Part shown: positions 33,661-40,672 of the stretch, one piece after another
Layout of the letters: each line of letters begins with the position of its first letter
Position numbering within the stretch: position 1 is the stretch's first letter
Origin: Lentisphaera marina
GTDB lineage: Bacteria; Verrucomicrobiota; Lentisphaeria; Lentisphaerales; Lentisphaeraceae
NCBI RefSeq assembly: GCF_028745505.1
Contig: NZ_JAQZZL010000002.1
Coordinates: 2,046,001-2,110,000 of the forward strand
Length of the DNA: 64,000 nt
Reading direction: 5' to 3'
Program-made: the position numbers and the translations under genes
Notes under the pieces: model-generated
The model's database searches: none
What the model saw: only the letters and a program-made list of their open reading frames with translations
What the model was told of the DNA's origin: nothing

Positions 33661-33719
33661 TAACGACCTAAATTACCTGAATTCGAGGAACGAGAATTTC
33701 AGGTTCATTTTTTGGTTAG
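33660..33719 (-). repeat. attC 9 (family I)
   Basis: CTAACGACCTAAATTACCTG left, TTTTTTGGTTAG right. It belongs to ORF-less A5. Confidence 0.93.
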
Positions 33720-33948
33720 AATTTGTCCATTTTGATTGTTGATAAGTAGCCAAATCAGGGATAAAACAGATGATTCGATCAATTGCTGATTCCGCATTTA
33801 CTTATTGTGTTTTGAGTGATGAGTTGCGTTTAAGTTTGGTGAATTGTTGACTCTGCATTTAGTCAGCTTAATTCTGTGATTCCAAGAATAAAGTGATGTG
33901 CTTTGTCAGTAACAATTCGTTCTAGATTTATTATTCCATTTTCCATTC
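33720..33948. other. ORF-less cassette family A, copy 5
   Basis: Near-identical to the other copies, with family I attC. It has GATGAGTTGCG where the others have GATGATTTGCG. Confidence 0.85.
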
Positions 33949-34008
33949 TAACGACCTAAATTACCTGAATTCGAGGAACGAGAATTTCAGGTTCATTTTT
34001 TGGTTAGA
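33948..34008 (-). repeat. attC 8 (family I)
   Basis: CTAACGACCTAAATTACCTG left, TTTTTTGGTTAG right. Confidence 0.93.
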
Positions 34009-34019
34009 CTATTTTTCTT

Positions 34020-34346
34020 TCATGCTTTGATAAATGCGTATATAACTAATAATAACAAGGTAATTGGAATACCAAGACTTATTAAAATTGGTAAATTCCT
34101 AGGATCATCATCTCGATTTAGTGTTCCTCCAAATGGTGACATTTCTGTGAATTTATGCAACCAATCTGGTAAGTTTCCACCTCTAGAAATATACCATAAA
34201 CCGATTAATGCTAGAGGAAGAATAGAGTGAATAGCAATACCTTTTCCATTTGCTAGTTGATGATCAGTTCTAAAATAAATATAGCCTGATAAAACAAATA
34301 AACCGATAGTAAGAACTGTGGCTACAGTTACTTTTTTATTCTTCAT
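34020..34346 (-). CDS. Cassette membrane protein (108 aa)
   Basis: Three hydrophobic segments: VATVLTIGLFVLSGYIYF, AIHSILPLALIGLWYIS and LPILISLGIPITLLLLVIYA. The loop between the second and third is soluble (GGNLPDWLHKFTEMSPFGG). No family recognised. Confidence 0.72.
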   Translation of the reverse strand: MKNKKVTVATVLTIGLFVLSGYIYFRTDHQLANGKGIAIHSILPLALIGLWYISRGGNLPDWLHKFTEMSPFGGTLNRDDDPRNLPILISLGIPITLLLLVIYAFIKA

Positions 34347-34355
34347 TATTATTGT

Positions 34356-34433
34356 CTAACGATTTAAATGAGCTGTATTTTCTATTTAAAATTTGATTCA
34401 AAACGAAAATATCAGTTCGATTTTTTGGTTAGG
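34356..34433 (-). repeat. attC 7 (family II)
   Basis: CTAACGATTTAAATGAGCTG left, GATTTTTTGGTTAG right. It belongs to SUKH copy 2. Confidence 0.93.
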
Positions 34434-34436
34434 CTT

Positions 34437-34856
34437 TTAGATTTCTATCCAGTCGGTATCTGAAATTAAATCTTTAAATGAGTCATGTAGACATTCTATT
34501 TGATCATCATCGTGACTAATATAGTATATTTTTGATTGTGGACATTCACTCGCTTTCATACAAACACAATCTCCATTACCTACATCATAAATTGGAATAT
34601 AATCTTCCGTTAGATTACCACATTCCATTTCTTGCTCATAAACAGTTTTAATGGAATCACAATTATAGATTTCTCTGATGGTTAAAAAACCACCCTCAAT
34701 ATGATTTGTGAGTAGAACCTCATGAAAGTTTTTAAAAACATCATCAAATTTACAATTAAATAATGATTCAAGTTTATTCCAATCACTCTCCAAATTCGGT
34801 TTGTAGGGCTCAGATCGTTTATAAGTCTTATTTCGTATTTTATCTATTATGTTCAT
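34437..34856 (-). CDS. SUKH (SMI1/KNR4-like) domain protein, copy 2
   Basis: Protein sequence identical to copy 1 at 20367-20786. The flanking sequence up to both attC sites is almost the same, so the whole cassette was copied. It is seventh from attI here and near the distal end in copy 1. The fold assignment is as for copy 1. Confidence 0.75.
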   Translation of the reverse strand: MNIIDKIRNKTYKRSEPYKPNLESDWNKLESLFNCKFDDVFKNFHEVLLTNHIEGGFLTIREIYNCDSIKTVYEQEMECGNLTEDYIPIYDVGNGDCVCMKASECPQSKIYYISHDDDQIECLHDSFKDLISDTDWIEI

Positions 34857-34868
34857 TTTTATTCTAGC

Positions 34869-34931
34869 CTAACGTTTAAGCTGAGGGAGATTGAGCCTTA
34901 GCGAAAATCTTCCTTCCGGCTTCTTGTTAGA
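34869..34931 (-). repeat. attC 6 (family III)
   Basis: CTAACGTTTAAGCTGAGG left, GGCTTCTTGTTAG right. It belongs to ORF-less D. Confidence 0.92.
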
Positions 34932-35145
34932 TCTTTTCTTTTTTACTGTTGATAATTAGATTTATTTTCTTTTTTATTGCTGAGTTCGCATATACTTGGA
35001 ATCGTATTTGATGCATAGTTTGCGTTGAATTCTGGTTAATTTCTGAGTTCGCATTTAGTCAGCTTAATTCTGTGATTTGAAGAATAGGGTGACTTGCTTT
35101 GTCAGTTACGTTTCCCAAGTAATTTTCATTAATTTTATTCTGATC
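34932..35145. other. ORF-less cassette D (distant relative of A)
   Basis: About 214 bp without a gene. Its attI-proximal half matches family A (TTTAGTCAGCTTAATTCTGT, TTGCTTTGTCAGT). The other half differs but carries TGAGTTCGCAT, a word that occurs twice in this cassette. Confidence 0.7.
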
Positions 35146-35222
35146 TAACGATTTAAATGAGCTGTATTTTCTATTTAAAATTTGATTCAAAACGAAAATA
35201 TCAGTTCGATTTTTTGGTTAGA
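35145..35222 (-). repeat. attC 5 (family II)
   Basis: CTAACGATTTAAATGAGCTG left, GATTTTTTGGTTAG right. It belongs to ORF-less A6. Confidence 0.93.
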
Positions 35223-35451
35223 ATTTGTCCAATTTTAATTGTTGATAAGTAGCCAAATCAGGGATAAAACAGATGATTCGATCAATTGCTGATTCCGCAT
35301 TTACTTATTGTGTTTTGAGTGATGATTTGCGTTTAAGTTTGGTGAATTGATGACTCTGCATTTAGTCAGCTTAATTCTGTGATTCCAAGAATAAAGTGAT
35401 TTGCTTTGTCAGTAACAATTCGTTCTAGATTTACTATTCCATTTTCCATTC
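35223..35451. other. ORF-less cassette family A, copy 6
   Basis: Near-identical to the other copies. TTTTAATTG replaces TTTTGATTG near the attC, which introduces a stop in the hydrophobic micro-ORF, as in A7. Confidence 0.85.
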
Positions 35452-35511
35452 TAACGACCTAAATTACCTGAATGCGAGGAACGAGAATTTCAGGTTCATT
35501 TTTTGGTTAGA
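35451..35511 (-). repeat. attC 4 (family I)
   Basis: CTAACGACCTAAATTACCTG left, TTTTTTGGTTAG right; the centre reads GAATGCGAGG. Confidence 0.93.
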
Positions 35512-35977
35512 CTTTTTCGTTTTTCAGTTTCTTCCATTTTTCTTCTGGTAACCAAATAAAGTTTTTTGTTGGTTTTTGATGATCTACAACTAAATAACAA
35601 TTTCTGTTGAATAAATTGATATCATCTGTTTCTTTATCTAAGGATATTTTATATTCACAATTATTGAATATGAATTTTACTGTATAGTTTCCACTCCCTA
35701 TAAAGTGTAATCCTTGTTCGTCATATTCTCCTAAAATATAATCTCCTGTTTTAACAAGGTGAATTTTTTTTACAGTCAACCATACATAAAAAAAGGTGAA
35801 GGTTATTCCTATAATAGTCAAGATCATATGAAATGTAAAAAATTCTTTGTATTGACCAGGAGGCACGATAAAAGGATAAATAATACTACCTAATACACTA
35901 ACCATTGAGAATGCATGTAGTATTTTTACAGGAAGTTGTGTCCAAGTAAGGTATAAAGCTAGTTTGATATTATTCAT
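35507..35977 (-). CDS. Cassette membrane protein (156 aa)
   Basis: Two N-terminal membrane helices (about residues 20-37 and 47-70), then a soluble domain with YILGEYDEQGLHFIGSGNYTVKFIFN and later YLVVDHQKPTKNFIWLPEEKW, a beta-rich pattern somewhat like DUF3592-type proteins (weak). The stop lies in the attC core. Confidence 0.7.
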   Translation of the reverse strand: MNNIKLALYLTWTQLPVKILHAFSMVSVLGSIIYPFIVPPGQYKEFFTFHMILTIIGITFTFFYVWLTVKKIHLVKTGDYILGEYDEQGLHFIGSGNYTVKFIFNNCEYKISLDKETDDINLFNRNCYLVVDHQKPTKNFIWLPEEKWKKLKNEKV

Positions 35978-35988
35978 TATTTATGAGT

Positions 35989-36049
35989 CTAACGACCTAA
36001 ATTACCTGAATTCGAGGAACGAGAATTTCAGGTTCATTTTTTGGTTAGA
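35989..36049 (-). repeat. attC 3 (family I)
   Basis: CTAACGACCTAAATTACCTG left, TTTTTTGGTTAG right. It belongs to ORF-less A7. Confidence 0.93.
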
Positions 36050-36277
36050 ATTTGTCCATTTTAATTGTTGATAAGTAGCCAAATCAGGGATAAAACACAT
36101 GATTCGATCAATTGCTGATTCCGCATTTACTTATTGTGTTTTGAGTGATGATTTGCGTTTAAGTTTGGTGAATTGTTGACTCTGCATTTAGTCAGCTTAA
36201 TTCTGTGATTCCAAGAATAAAGTGATGTGCTTTGTCAGTAACAATTCGTTCTAGATTCTTTATTCCAATTTTCATTC
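36050..36277. other. ORF-less cassette family A, copy 7
   Basis: The copy nearest attI (third cassette). It has TTTTAATTG as in A6 and differs most at its attI-proximal end (GATTCTTTATTCCAATTTTC). Confidence 0.85.
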
Positions 36278-36337
36278 TAACGACCTAAATTACCTGAATT
36301 CGAGGAACGAGAATTTCAGGTTCATTTTTTGGTTATG
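36277..36337 (-). repeat. attC 2 (family I)
   Basis: CTAACGACCTAAATTACCTG left, TTTTTTGGTTAT right. It belongs to ORF-less E. Confidence 0.93.
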
Positions 36338-36487
36338 ATTTTTTCTATTTTCTTTTAAATTTTTCATTTTTATAAGGCTATTGCTGACTCAGCATAATTC
36401 TAGATTTTTTGTCTTTAGATAATTCTAAATTTGTGCATCCGCGATTTGTTGGATAATCGTTTCTATCATTTAATTTTTATTCTATCA
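36338..36487. other. ORF-less cassette E (B/C mosaic)
   Basis: About 150 bp without a gene. The left half follows family B (TTTTTCTATTTTCTTTTAA, ATTGCTGAC) and the right half family C (GATAATTCTAA, TGTGCATCCGCGATTT). Contains TGACTCAGCAT. Confidence 0.65.
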
Positions 36488-36547
36488 TAACGTCTGAGTT
36501 TACCTGAATTCGAGGAACGAGAATTTCAGGTGCGACTCTTGGTTCGG
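36487..36547 (-). repeat. attC 1 (family IV variant), first cassette
   Basis: ATAACGTCTGAGTTTACCTG left, GCGACTCTTGGTTCGG right. It ends the first cassette of the array. Confidence 0.92.
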
Positions 36548-36556
36548 TTTTTGATT

Positions 36557-36889
36557 TTATTCTTTTTTTGTGATTCTAAAGCGATTATCTGATAGATATA
36601 TAATCAGTTTTAAATCACCCTTTATTATTGCACCCATTTCCATGTTTTTTGAATTTATGTTTTTAAGTCTTTCAGCCTCATTATTATTTAATGTTCCTGA
36701 TATAGATGGGCCACCTAACATGGATGGTGTGTAACTTCCTTTTATCATTTTCATTTTTGGATCAAATAAATTGTTTGCTTTCTCAATCATTTGAAATTTA
36801 TCTACGCTTATTTTGTAACTAGAAATGAAATAAATAGATCCCACAATTGATAGAGTGATTCCTAGTTTAATAAGATGCTTTTTTTTCAT
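36557..36889 (-). CDS. First-cassette membrane-anchored protein (110 aa), copy 1
   Basis: Same protein as 22920-23252 except K36 for E36. An N-terminal signal anchor (LIKLGITLSIVGSIYFISS) is followed by a soluble 86-residue domain with SYTPSMLGGPSISGTLNNNE. Lying next to attI, it should be the best expressed cassette if the candidate Pc is real, and the most recently inserted. Function unknown. Confidence 0.8.
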   Translation of the reverse strand: MKKKHLIKLGITLSIVGSIYFISSYKISVDKFQMIEKANNLFDPKMKMIKGSYTPSMLGGPSISGTLNNNEAERLKNINSKNMEMGAIIKGDLKLIIYLSDNRFRITKKE

Positions 36890-36899
36890 TTATATTATT

Positions 36900-36965
36900 A
36901 CCGAACATGGTATTAGTAGACTAAATATCGCTTGGGATATTTTTGTGGTTTTTGAGTGTGTGTGT
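36900..36965 (-). other. Candidate attI site
   Basis: ACCGAAC at 36900-36906 (GTTCGGT on the cassette strand) is the insertion core joining the first cassette to unique DNA. To its right no attC-like palindrome remains and the sequence becomes non-repetitive, as expected at attI. The extent toward intI is a guess. Confidence 0.7.
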
Positions 36966-36974
36966 TGTTAACAT
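36921..36974 (-). CDS. 17-codon ORF across attI, possible leader peptide
   Basis: ATG at 36974, stop at 36921, within the attI region, with AGGAG 12 nt upstream. It is downstream of the candidate Pc and before the first cassette. Class 1 integrons have a comparable short ORF in attI that aids translation of the first cassette. Here the similarity is positional only. Confidence 0.3.
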   Translation of the reverse strand: MLTTHTLKNHKNIPSDI

Positions 36975-37016
36975 TGTGTTGTCTGACTCCTTTGTTACAT
37001 AGTGATATTTAAGTTA

Positions 37017-37045
37017 AGTATAATAATTGTAGTAATGATTGTAAA
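37017..37045 (-). promoter_or_regulatory. Candidate Pc promoter of the cassette array
   Basis: On the minus strand, TTTACA (37045-37040), a 17-bp spacer and TATACT (37022-37017), pointing into the array about 110 bp from the first cassette. Confidence 0.55.
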
Positions 37046-37157
37046 TAGAGTCTTGTAATAAAGCGACATTTTAGCTGTGAAAATTTGTCGCTATTCCGGA
37101 TTAGCTGGAATGAGATTGGATAATTATATGAAATTCATAATTCAAATTTTGAATGAG

Positions 37158-37233
37158 TTTAGTCGAATAACCCCGAAGTCCCTGTAAGAGGACTGGAGGA
37201 AATCGACTAAAATAGGTCGAATAACTCGGAGTT
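37158..37233. repeat. Nested hairpin and direct repeat upstream of intI
   Basis: TTTAGTCGA (37158-37166) pairs with TCGACTAAA (37203-37211), and inside it AGTCC...GGACT forms a second stem. GTCGAATAAC occurs twice, at 37163 and again near 37217. It lies between the candidate Pc and intI, so it may be a regulatory or integrase-binding structure. No gene is seen at 37046-37357. Confidence 0.5.
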
Positions 37234-37357
37234 TACTGATGGGTGCTGTAATGTGTCGTCTAAATACAAGGGGGTTTGAGCGGATTAAATGGCTATTAAA
37301 TACTTGCTTTTATTAAAGAGTTGTCATAGGTTTTATAAAGTGAGATAAGGAAAATGT

Positions 37358-38632
37358 ATGAATACTTTAGATGGATTTAAAAAGTTTTTAGTTCAAAAGG
37401 GGCGAGTGTATCCTAAACATATTGAGTTTTATATTGGCTGGGTAAAGCAGTACGCGAATTTTTCAAGAGATCTGGGTGAGTCTCCTTATGAAATGACATG
37501 TCTGAAACAGTATAAAAATAGTTTGATGAATCGTGTCGAAAAGTGGCAGTTAGAACAGGCCGAAGAAGCGATAAAACTTTATTGGTATTGGCGAACGGGG
37601 AAAGAGCCAGGCAATAGTGCTGAAGAGTTGAACAGCTTAATAGATAAGTGTCGACAGGATTCCGTACTTTGTGAAGAACAAATTGAATACTTACAAGAGT
37701 TTTCGCGAGTAATGAATTTACAGAAAAAATCATATAGAACAATTCAGAGTTATTTGTCTTGGATAGAGCGTTATTTAGCTTATGCGGGAGATCAAGCAAA
37801 AGATTCTGAGAGTGTGAGAAATTTTTTATCATATTTGGTAATGAATCAGAAGGTATCGGGTTCAACTCAAAATCAAGCTTTATGTGCTTTGGTGTTGTTT
37901 TTTAAGAGTGTTTTTCTAGAAGATTTGGGTGATGTGAGTGGTAGCTTAAGATCTCAGAAAAAGGAAAAACTCCCGGTTGTTTTAAGTCGAGCAGAGATCA
38001 AGAATATGATATCTGAGTTCAAGGGGGAGAGTGGTTTAATGTTAAAGTTGATCTATGGCGGAGGTTTGCGTAAAAATGAATGTTTAAGGTTGAGGGTTAA
38101 GGATATAGATTTTATTAGAGGTTCTTTAAATATTTATCAAGCCAAAGGTGATAAGACGCGTCAGACTTTATTAGCTGAAAATTTAAAAGATGAAATTGAT
38201 TTGCATTTAAAGAAGGTGAAACAGTTATACGAAAAAGATATAGCGGATGGTATAGAGGGCGTTTACCTTCCCGATGCCTTAAATAGAAAGTATCCTAATG
38301 CGGGGAAAGAATGGAAGTGGTACTGGTTATTCCCTGCGCGACAAAGAAGTTTTGACCCAATGAAGAAAGAAAAAGTTCAACGTAGGCATCATCGCTTAGG
38401 GCATGGTTTGGTTAAAGAATTGAAAGAAATATGTCAAAGAGTCGGTATTCATAAATATTGTACGGTGCATACGCTACGGCATAGTTTTGCGACTCATTTA
38501 CTGGAGGGTGGGACGGATTTGAGAACGATTCAGGAATTGTTGGGGCATGAAGATATAAGTACGACGCAAATTTATACACATGTATTGAGTTTGAATAAGT
38601 CGGGGACGAGAAGTCCTTTGGATGATTTGTAG
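37358..38632 (+). CDS. intI: Integron integrase with N-terminal extension
   Basis: Tyrosine recombinase of 424 aa that inserts and excises cassettes. Catalytic residues: R238 (GGGLRKNE), H371 and R374 (HTLRHSF), H397 (LLGHED) and Y406 (TQIYTH). The IntI-specific patch LPDALNRKYPNAGKEWKWYW (about 303-322) is present and separates it from XerC/D. Spacing of the catalytic residues matches IntI1 with an offset of 92-94 residues, so an extra N-terminal domain of that size is present; it looks like a second SAM-like core-binding domain. AAGGAAAA precedes the ATG. It diverges from the cassettes, the classical layout. Confidence 0.96.
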   Translation: MNTLDGFKKFLVQKGRVYPKHIEFYIGWVKQYANFSRDLGESPYEMTCLKQYKNSLMNRVEKWQLEQAEEAIKLYWYWRTGKEPGNSAEELNSLIDKCRQDSVLCEEQIEYLQEFSRVMNLQKKSYRTIQSYLSWIERYLAYAGDQAKDSESVRNFLSYLVMNQKVSGSTQNQALCALVLFFKSVFLEDLGDVSGSLRSQKKEKLPVVLSRAEIKNMISEFKGESGLMLKLIYGGGLRKNECLRLRVKDIDFIRGSLNIYQAKGDKTRQTLLAENLKDEIDLHLKKVKQLYEKDIADGIEGVYLPDALNRKYPNAGKEWKWYWLFPARQRSFDPMKKEKVQRRHHRLGHGLVKELKEICQRVGIHKYCTVHTLRHSFATHLLEGGTDLRTIQELLGHEDISTTQIYTHVLSLNKSGTRSPLDDL

Positions 38633-38909
38633 TTAAGGAGTTTGGAATCAGGAATCAGACAGGCTCCGCATCAAAAGTGGACGAAGCACTTTTGTAAAAA
38701 TAGTGGGGGCTGTGTTGTGTGAGTGACTCCTACCTCCAAGTAAATATCAATACTGCAATAGAGCTTTGTTTTGCGATCCTCGCAATACTAAAGCACTGGG
38801 GTGCGGTAGTTATTCTAGACTATTTGTCTAATCTCAGAGGGACTAGCGGTGAAGATTTTTAAGACTCCGCTATTTTATAGGGACTATTAAAACTTATCCA
38901 ACGAAACTC

Positions 38910-39965
38910 ATGACCTTACTTTTTACTTACCTTGCCATTGCTATTGGCGTTTCTTTCCTTTGCTCTATACTCGAAGCCGTACTACTCTCAATCACACCCA
39001 GTTTTGTTGAGAAAATGAAAACGGAAAAACCTGCCGCTGCTGCACGACTAGTAAAAGTCAAAGGGCGTATGGACTCATCCCTTTCCAGTATTTTGATCCT
39101 CAATACTTTCGCTCATACCATTGGTGCCGCTGGGGTTGGTTCTCAAGCCGTACAAATCTTTGGTCAGAAGTGGGAAAGCCTCATCGCCGTATTACTTACC
39201 CTCGCGATTTTATACCTATCCGAAATCATCCCAAAAACACTTGGTGCAACTTTCTGGCAGCAATTGGCAGTTCCCTCAGCACAATTAATTTCTTACCTCA
39301 TCTATTTAGTCTACCCCCTCGTTTTAGTTTCTACTTTTCTCACCAAAATCTTGAGCGGAAAGAAAGAAAACAAAATCACTCGCGAAGAAATCATTGCCAT
39401 GGCCTCACTGAGCCACAAAGGCGGCTCTCTCTTCACCCAGGAAAATGATTACATATCGAACCTCCTCAATCTTAGAGATAAAACTACCGAACAGATCCTG
39501 ACTCCAAGAACAGTCGTTCACATGCTCGATGAATCGCTCACGGTTACGCAAGCTCTCGACGACCCAAACACAGCAAATTTCAGCCGCATCCCACTTTATA
39601 CTGAAACGACTGATAATATTACGGGCAAAGTCACTCGTGCCGATCTCTTTGAGGCCGAACGTAAAGGACAAGGGAGCAGTTCTCTTAATGAACTAGCGAA
39701 CCCCATTTTTCGTGTTTCAGAAAAGCTTTCCGTCCACAAGCTTTTAGATCTCTTTACTAAAAAGAAGTCTCATCTTTTTCTTGTTGAGGATGAATTTGGT
39801 CAAACTGCGGGCGTCGTTAGCTTAGAAGATGCCATAGAAACTTTACTCGGCATCGAAATCCTTGATGAGCGCGACACGGTTGAAGACATGCAAGCCTTAG
39901 CAAAGGACAAGTATCGCGATCGCCTCGATGAAGTCAAAGACCAAGCTAAATCTTCAGATAATTAA
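38910..39965 (+). CDS. CNNM/CorC-type membrane protein with CBS domains
   Basis: An inner-membrane protein of 351 aa. The CNNM (DUF21) transmembrane domain at residues 1-155 has SILEAVLLSITPSFV and LAILYLSEIIPKTLGA. It is followed by two CBS domains (about 195-320: ILTPRTVVHML... and FLVEDEFGQTAGVVSLEDAIETLLG), as in magnesium/cobalt transport-related proteins. A C-terminal CorC/HlyC domain is missing. Role in divalent cation homeostasis is inferred from the family. 38633-38909 upstream holds no gene. Confidence 0.87.
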   Translation: MTLLFTYLAIAIGVSFLCSILEAVLLSITPSFVEKMKTEKPAAAARLVKVKGRMDSSLSSILILNTFAHTIGAAGVGSQAVQIFGQKWESLIAVLLTLAILYLSEIIPKTLGATFWQQLAVPSAQLISYLIYLVYPLVLVSTFLTKILSGKKENKITREEIIAMASLSHKGGSLFTQENDYISNLLNLRDKTTEQILTPRTVVHMLDESLTVTQALDDPNTANFSRIPLYTETTDNITGKVTRADLFEAERKGQGSSSLNELANPIFRVSEKLSVHKLLDLFTKKKSHLFLVEDEFGQTAGVVSLEDAIETLLGIEILDERDTVEDMQALAKDKYRDRLDEVKDQAKSSDN

Positions 39966-40119
39966 AGCTCATCCCTCTCAAGGTTTACCTCAAGAATATT
40001 TTTGGTATAAATCTCTCATCAGCAGGTGCGTTTTCATTTGCTTGATTTCTCTCTGAACAATATTTTGAAACTCAGACTAAAAAGTCTGCTTAAACAAAAT
40101 GTAAAAAAGGAGGAAAAAC

Positions 40120-40590
40120 ATGGGGTTTTTCGATAAAATTAAATCGGCAGTTAATGTCGTCACAGGTGGTGCAGCCGAAGTTAATGTTTCATTTGGAGAA
40201 GCAAAATTTGGTGAGCCAATTAGTCTTCATATCAGAGCATTAGCTAAATCCGATCTAAAGATTGAAAAGGTATACCTAAAATTACGTGGCATCGAAGAAA
40301 TCAATGTTGATGATGTGGACTACCACGACAAAGATGGCGACGGCGATAAAGAAAAAACTCACGAAAATGTTCGCAAGCAACACGAGACTTATGAAATGGA
40401 GCAAGTCATTTCTGGTGCTCAAGAACTCGAAGATGGCCAAGAATACGAATGGACCACAGAAATCCAACTCCCTGACCATCTTCAGAGCCCTTACCGTGGG
40501 CGTTACTGCACACACTCATATGAAGTATTTATTGGACTCGATGCCTTCGGCAACGATCCCGATACTGGCTGGGTCAACATTCCTTTCTAA
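40120..40590 (+). CDS. Arrestin-like (Spo0M-like) protein
   Basis: A cytosolic protein of 156 aa. It starts MGFFDKIKSAVNVVTGGAAE, then beta strands (VNVSFGEAKFGEPISLHIRA, IEKVYLKLRGIEEI) and ends in YRGRYCTHSYEVFIGLDAF, resembling the N-terminal arrestin-like half of Spo0M-type proteins. An acidic insert DVDYHDKDGDGDKEK could bind calcium. AAGGAGG lies 7 nt before the ATG. It is monocistronic with a terminator. Confidence 0.5.
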   Translation: MGFFDKIKSAVNVVTGGAAEVNVSFGEAKFGEPISLHIRALAKSDLKIEKVYLKLRGIEEINVDDVDYHDKDGDGDKEKTHENVRKQHETYEMEQVISGAQELEDGQEYEWTTEIQLPDHLQSPYRGRYCTHSYEVFIGLDAFGNDPDTGWVNIPF

Positions 40591-40610
40591 AGTGAATTAA
40601 CTTTATAAAA

Positions 40611-40644
40611 AAATCCGCAGATTTGTCCCTGCGGATTTTTTTTG
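40611..40644 (+). terminator. Rho-independent terminator
   Basis: AAATCCGCAG/CTGCGGATTT stem with 8-nt loop, followed by a T run. Confidence 0.88.
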
Positions 40645-40672
40645 CCATAAGCTCTAAAAAGTCTGAGGTCTA

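Noticed and set aside
16548..36547. CRISPR array
   Set aside because: The repeats are 60-76 bp imperfect palindromes of several families, the spacing varies from 150 to 700 bp with genes between, and no cas genes are present. attC sites explain them fully.
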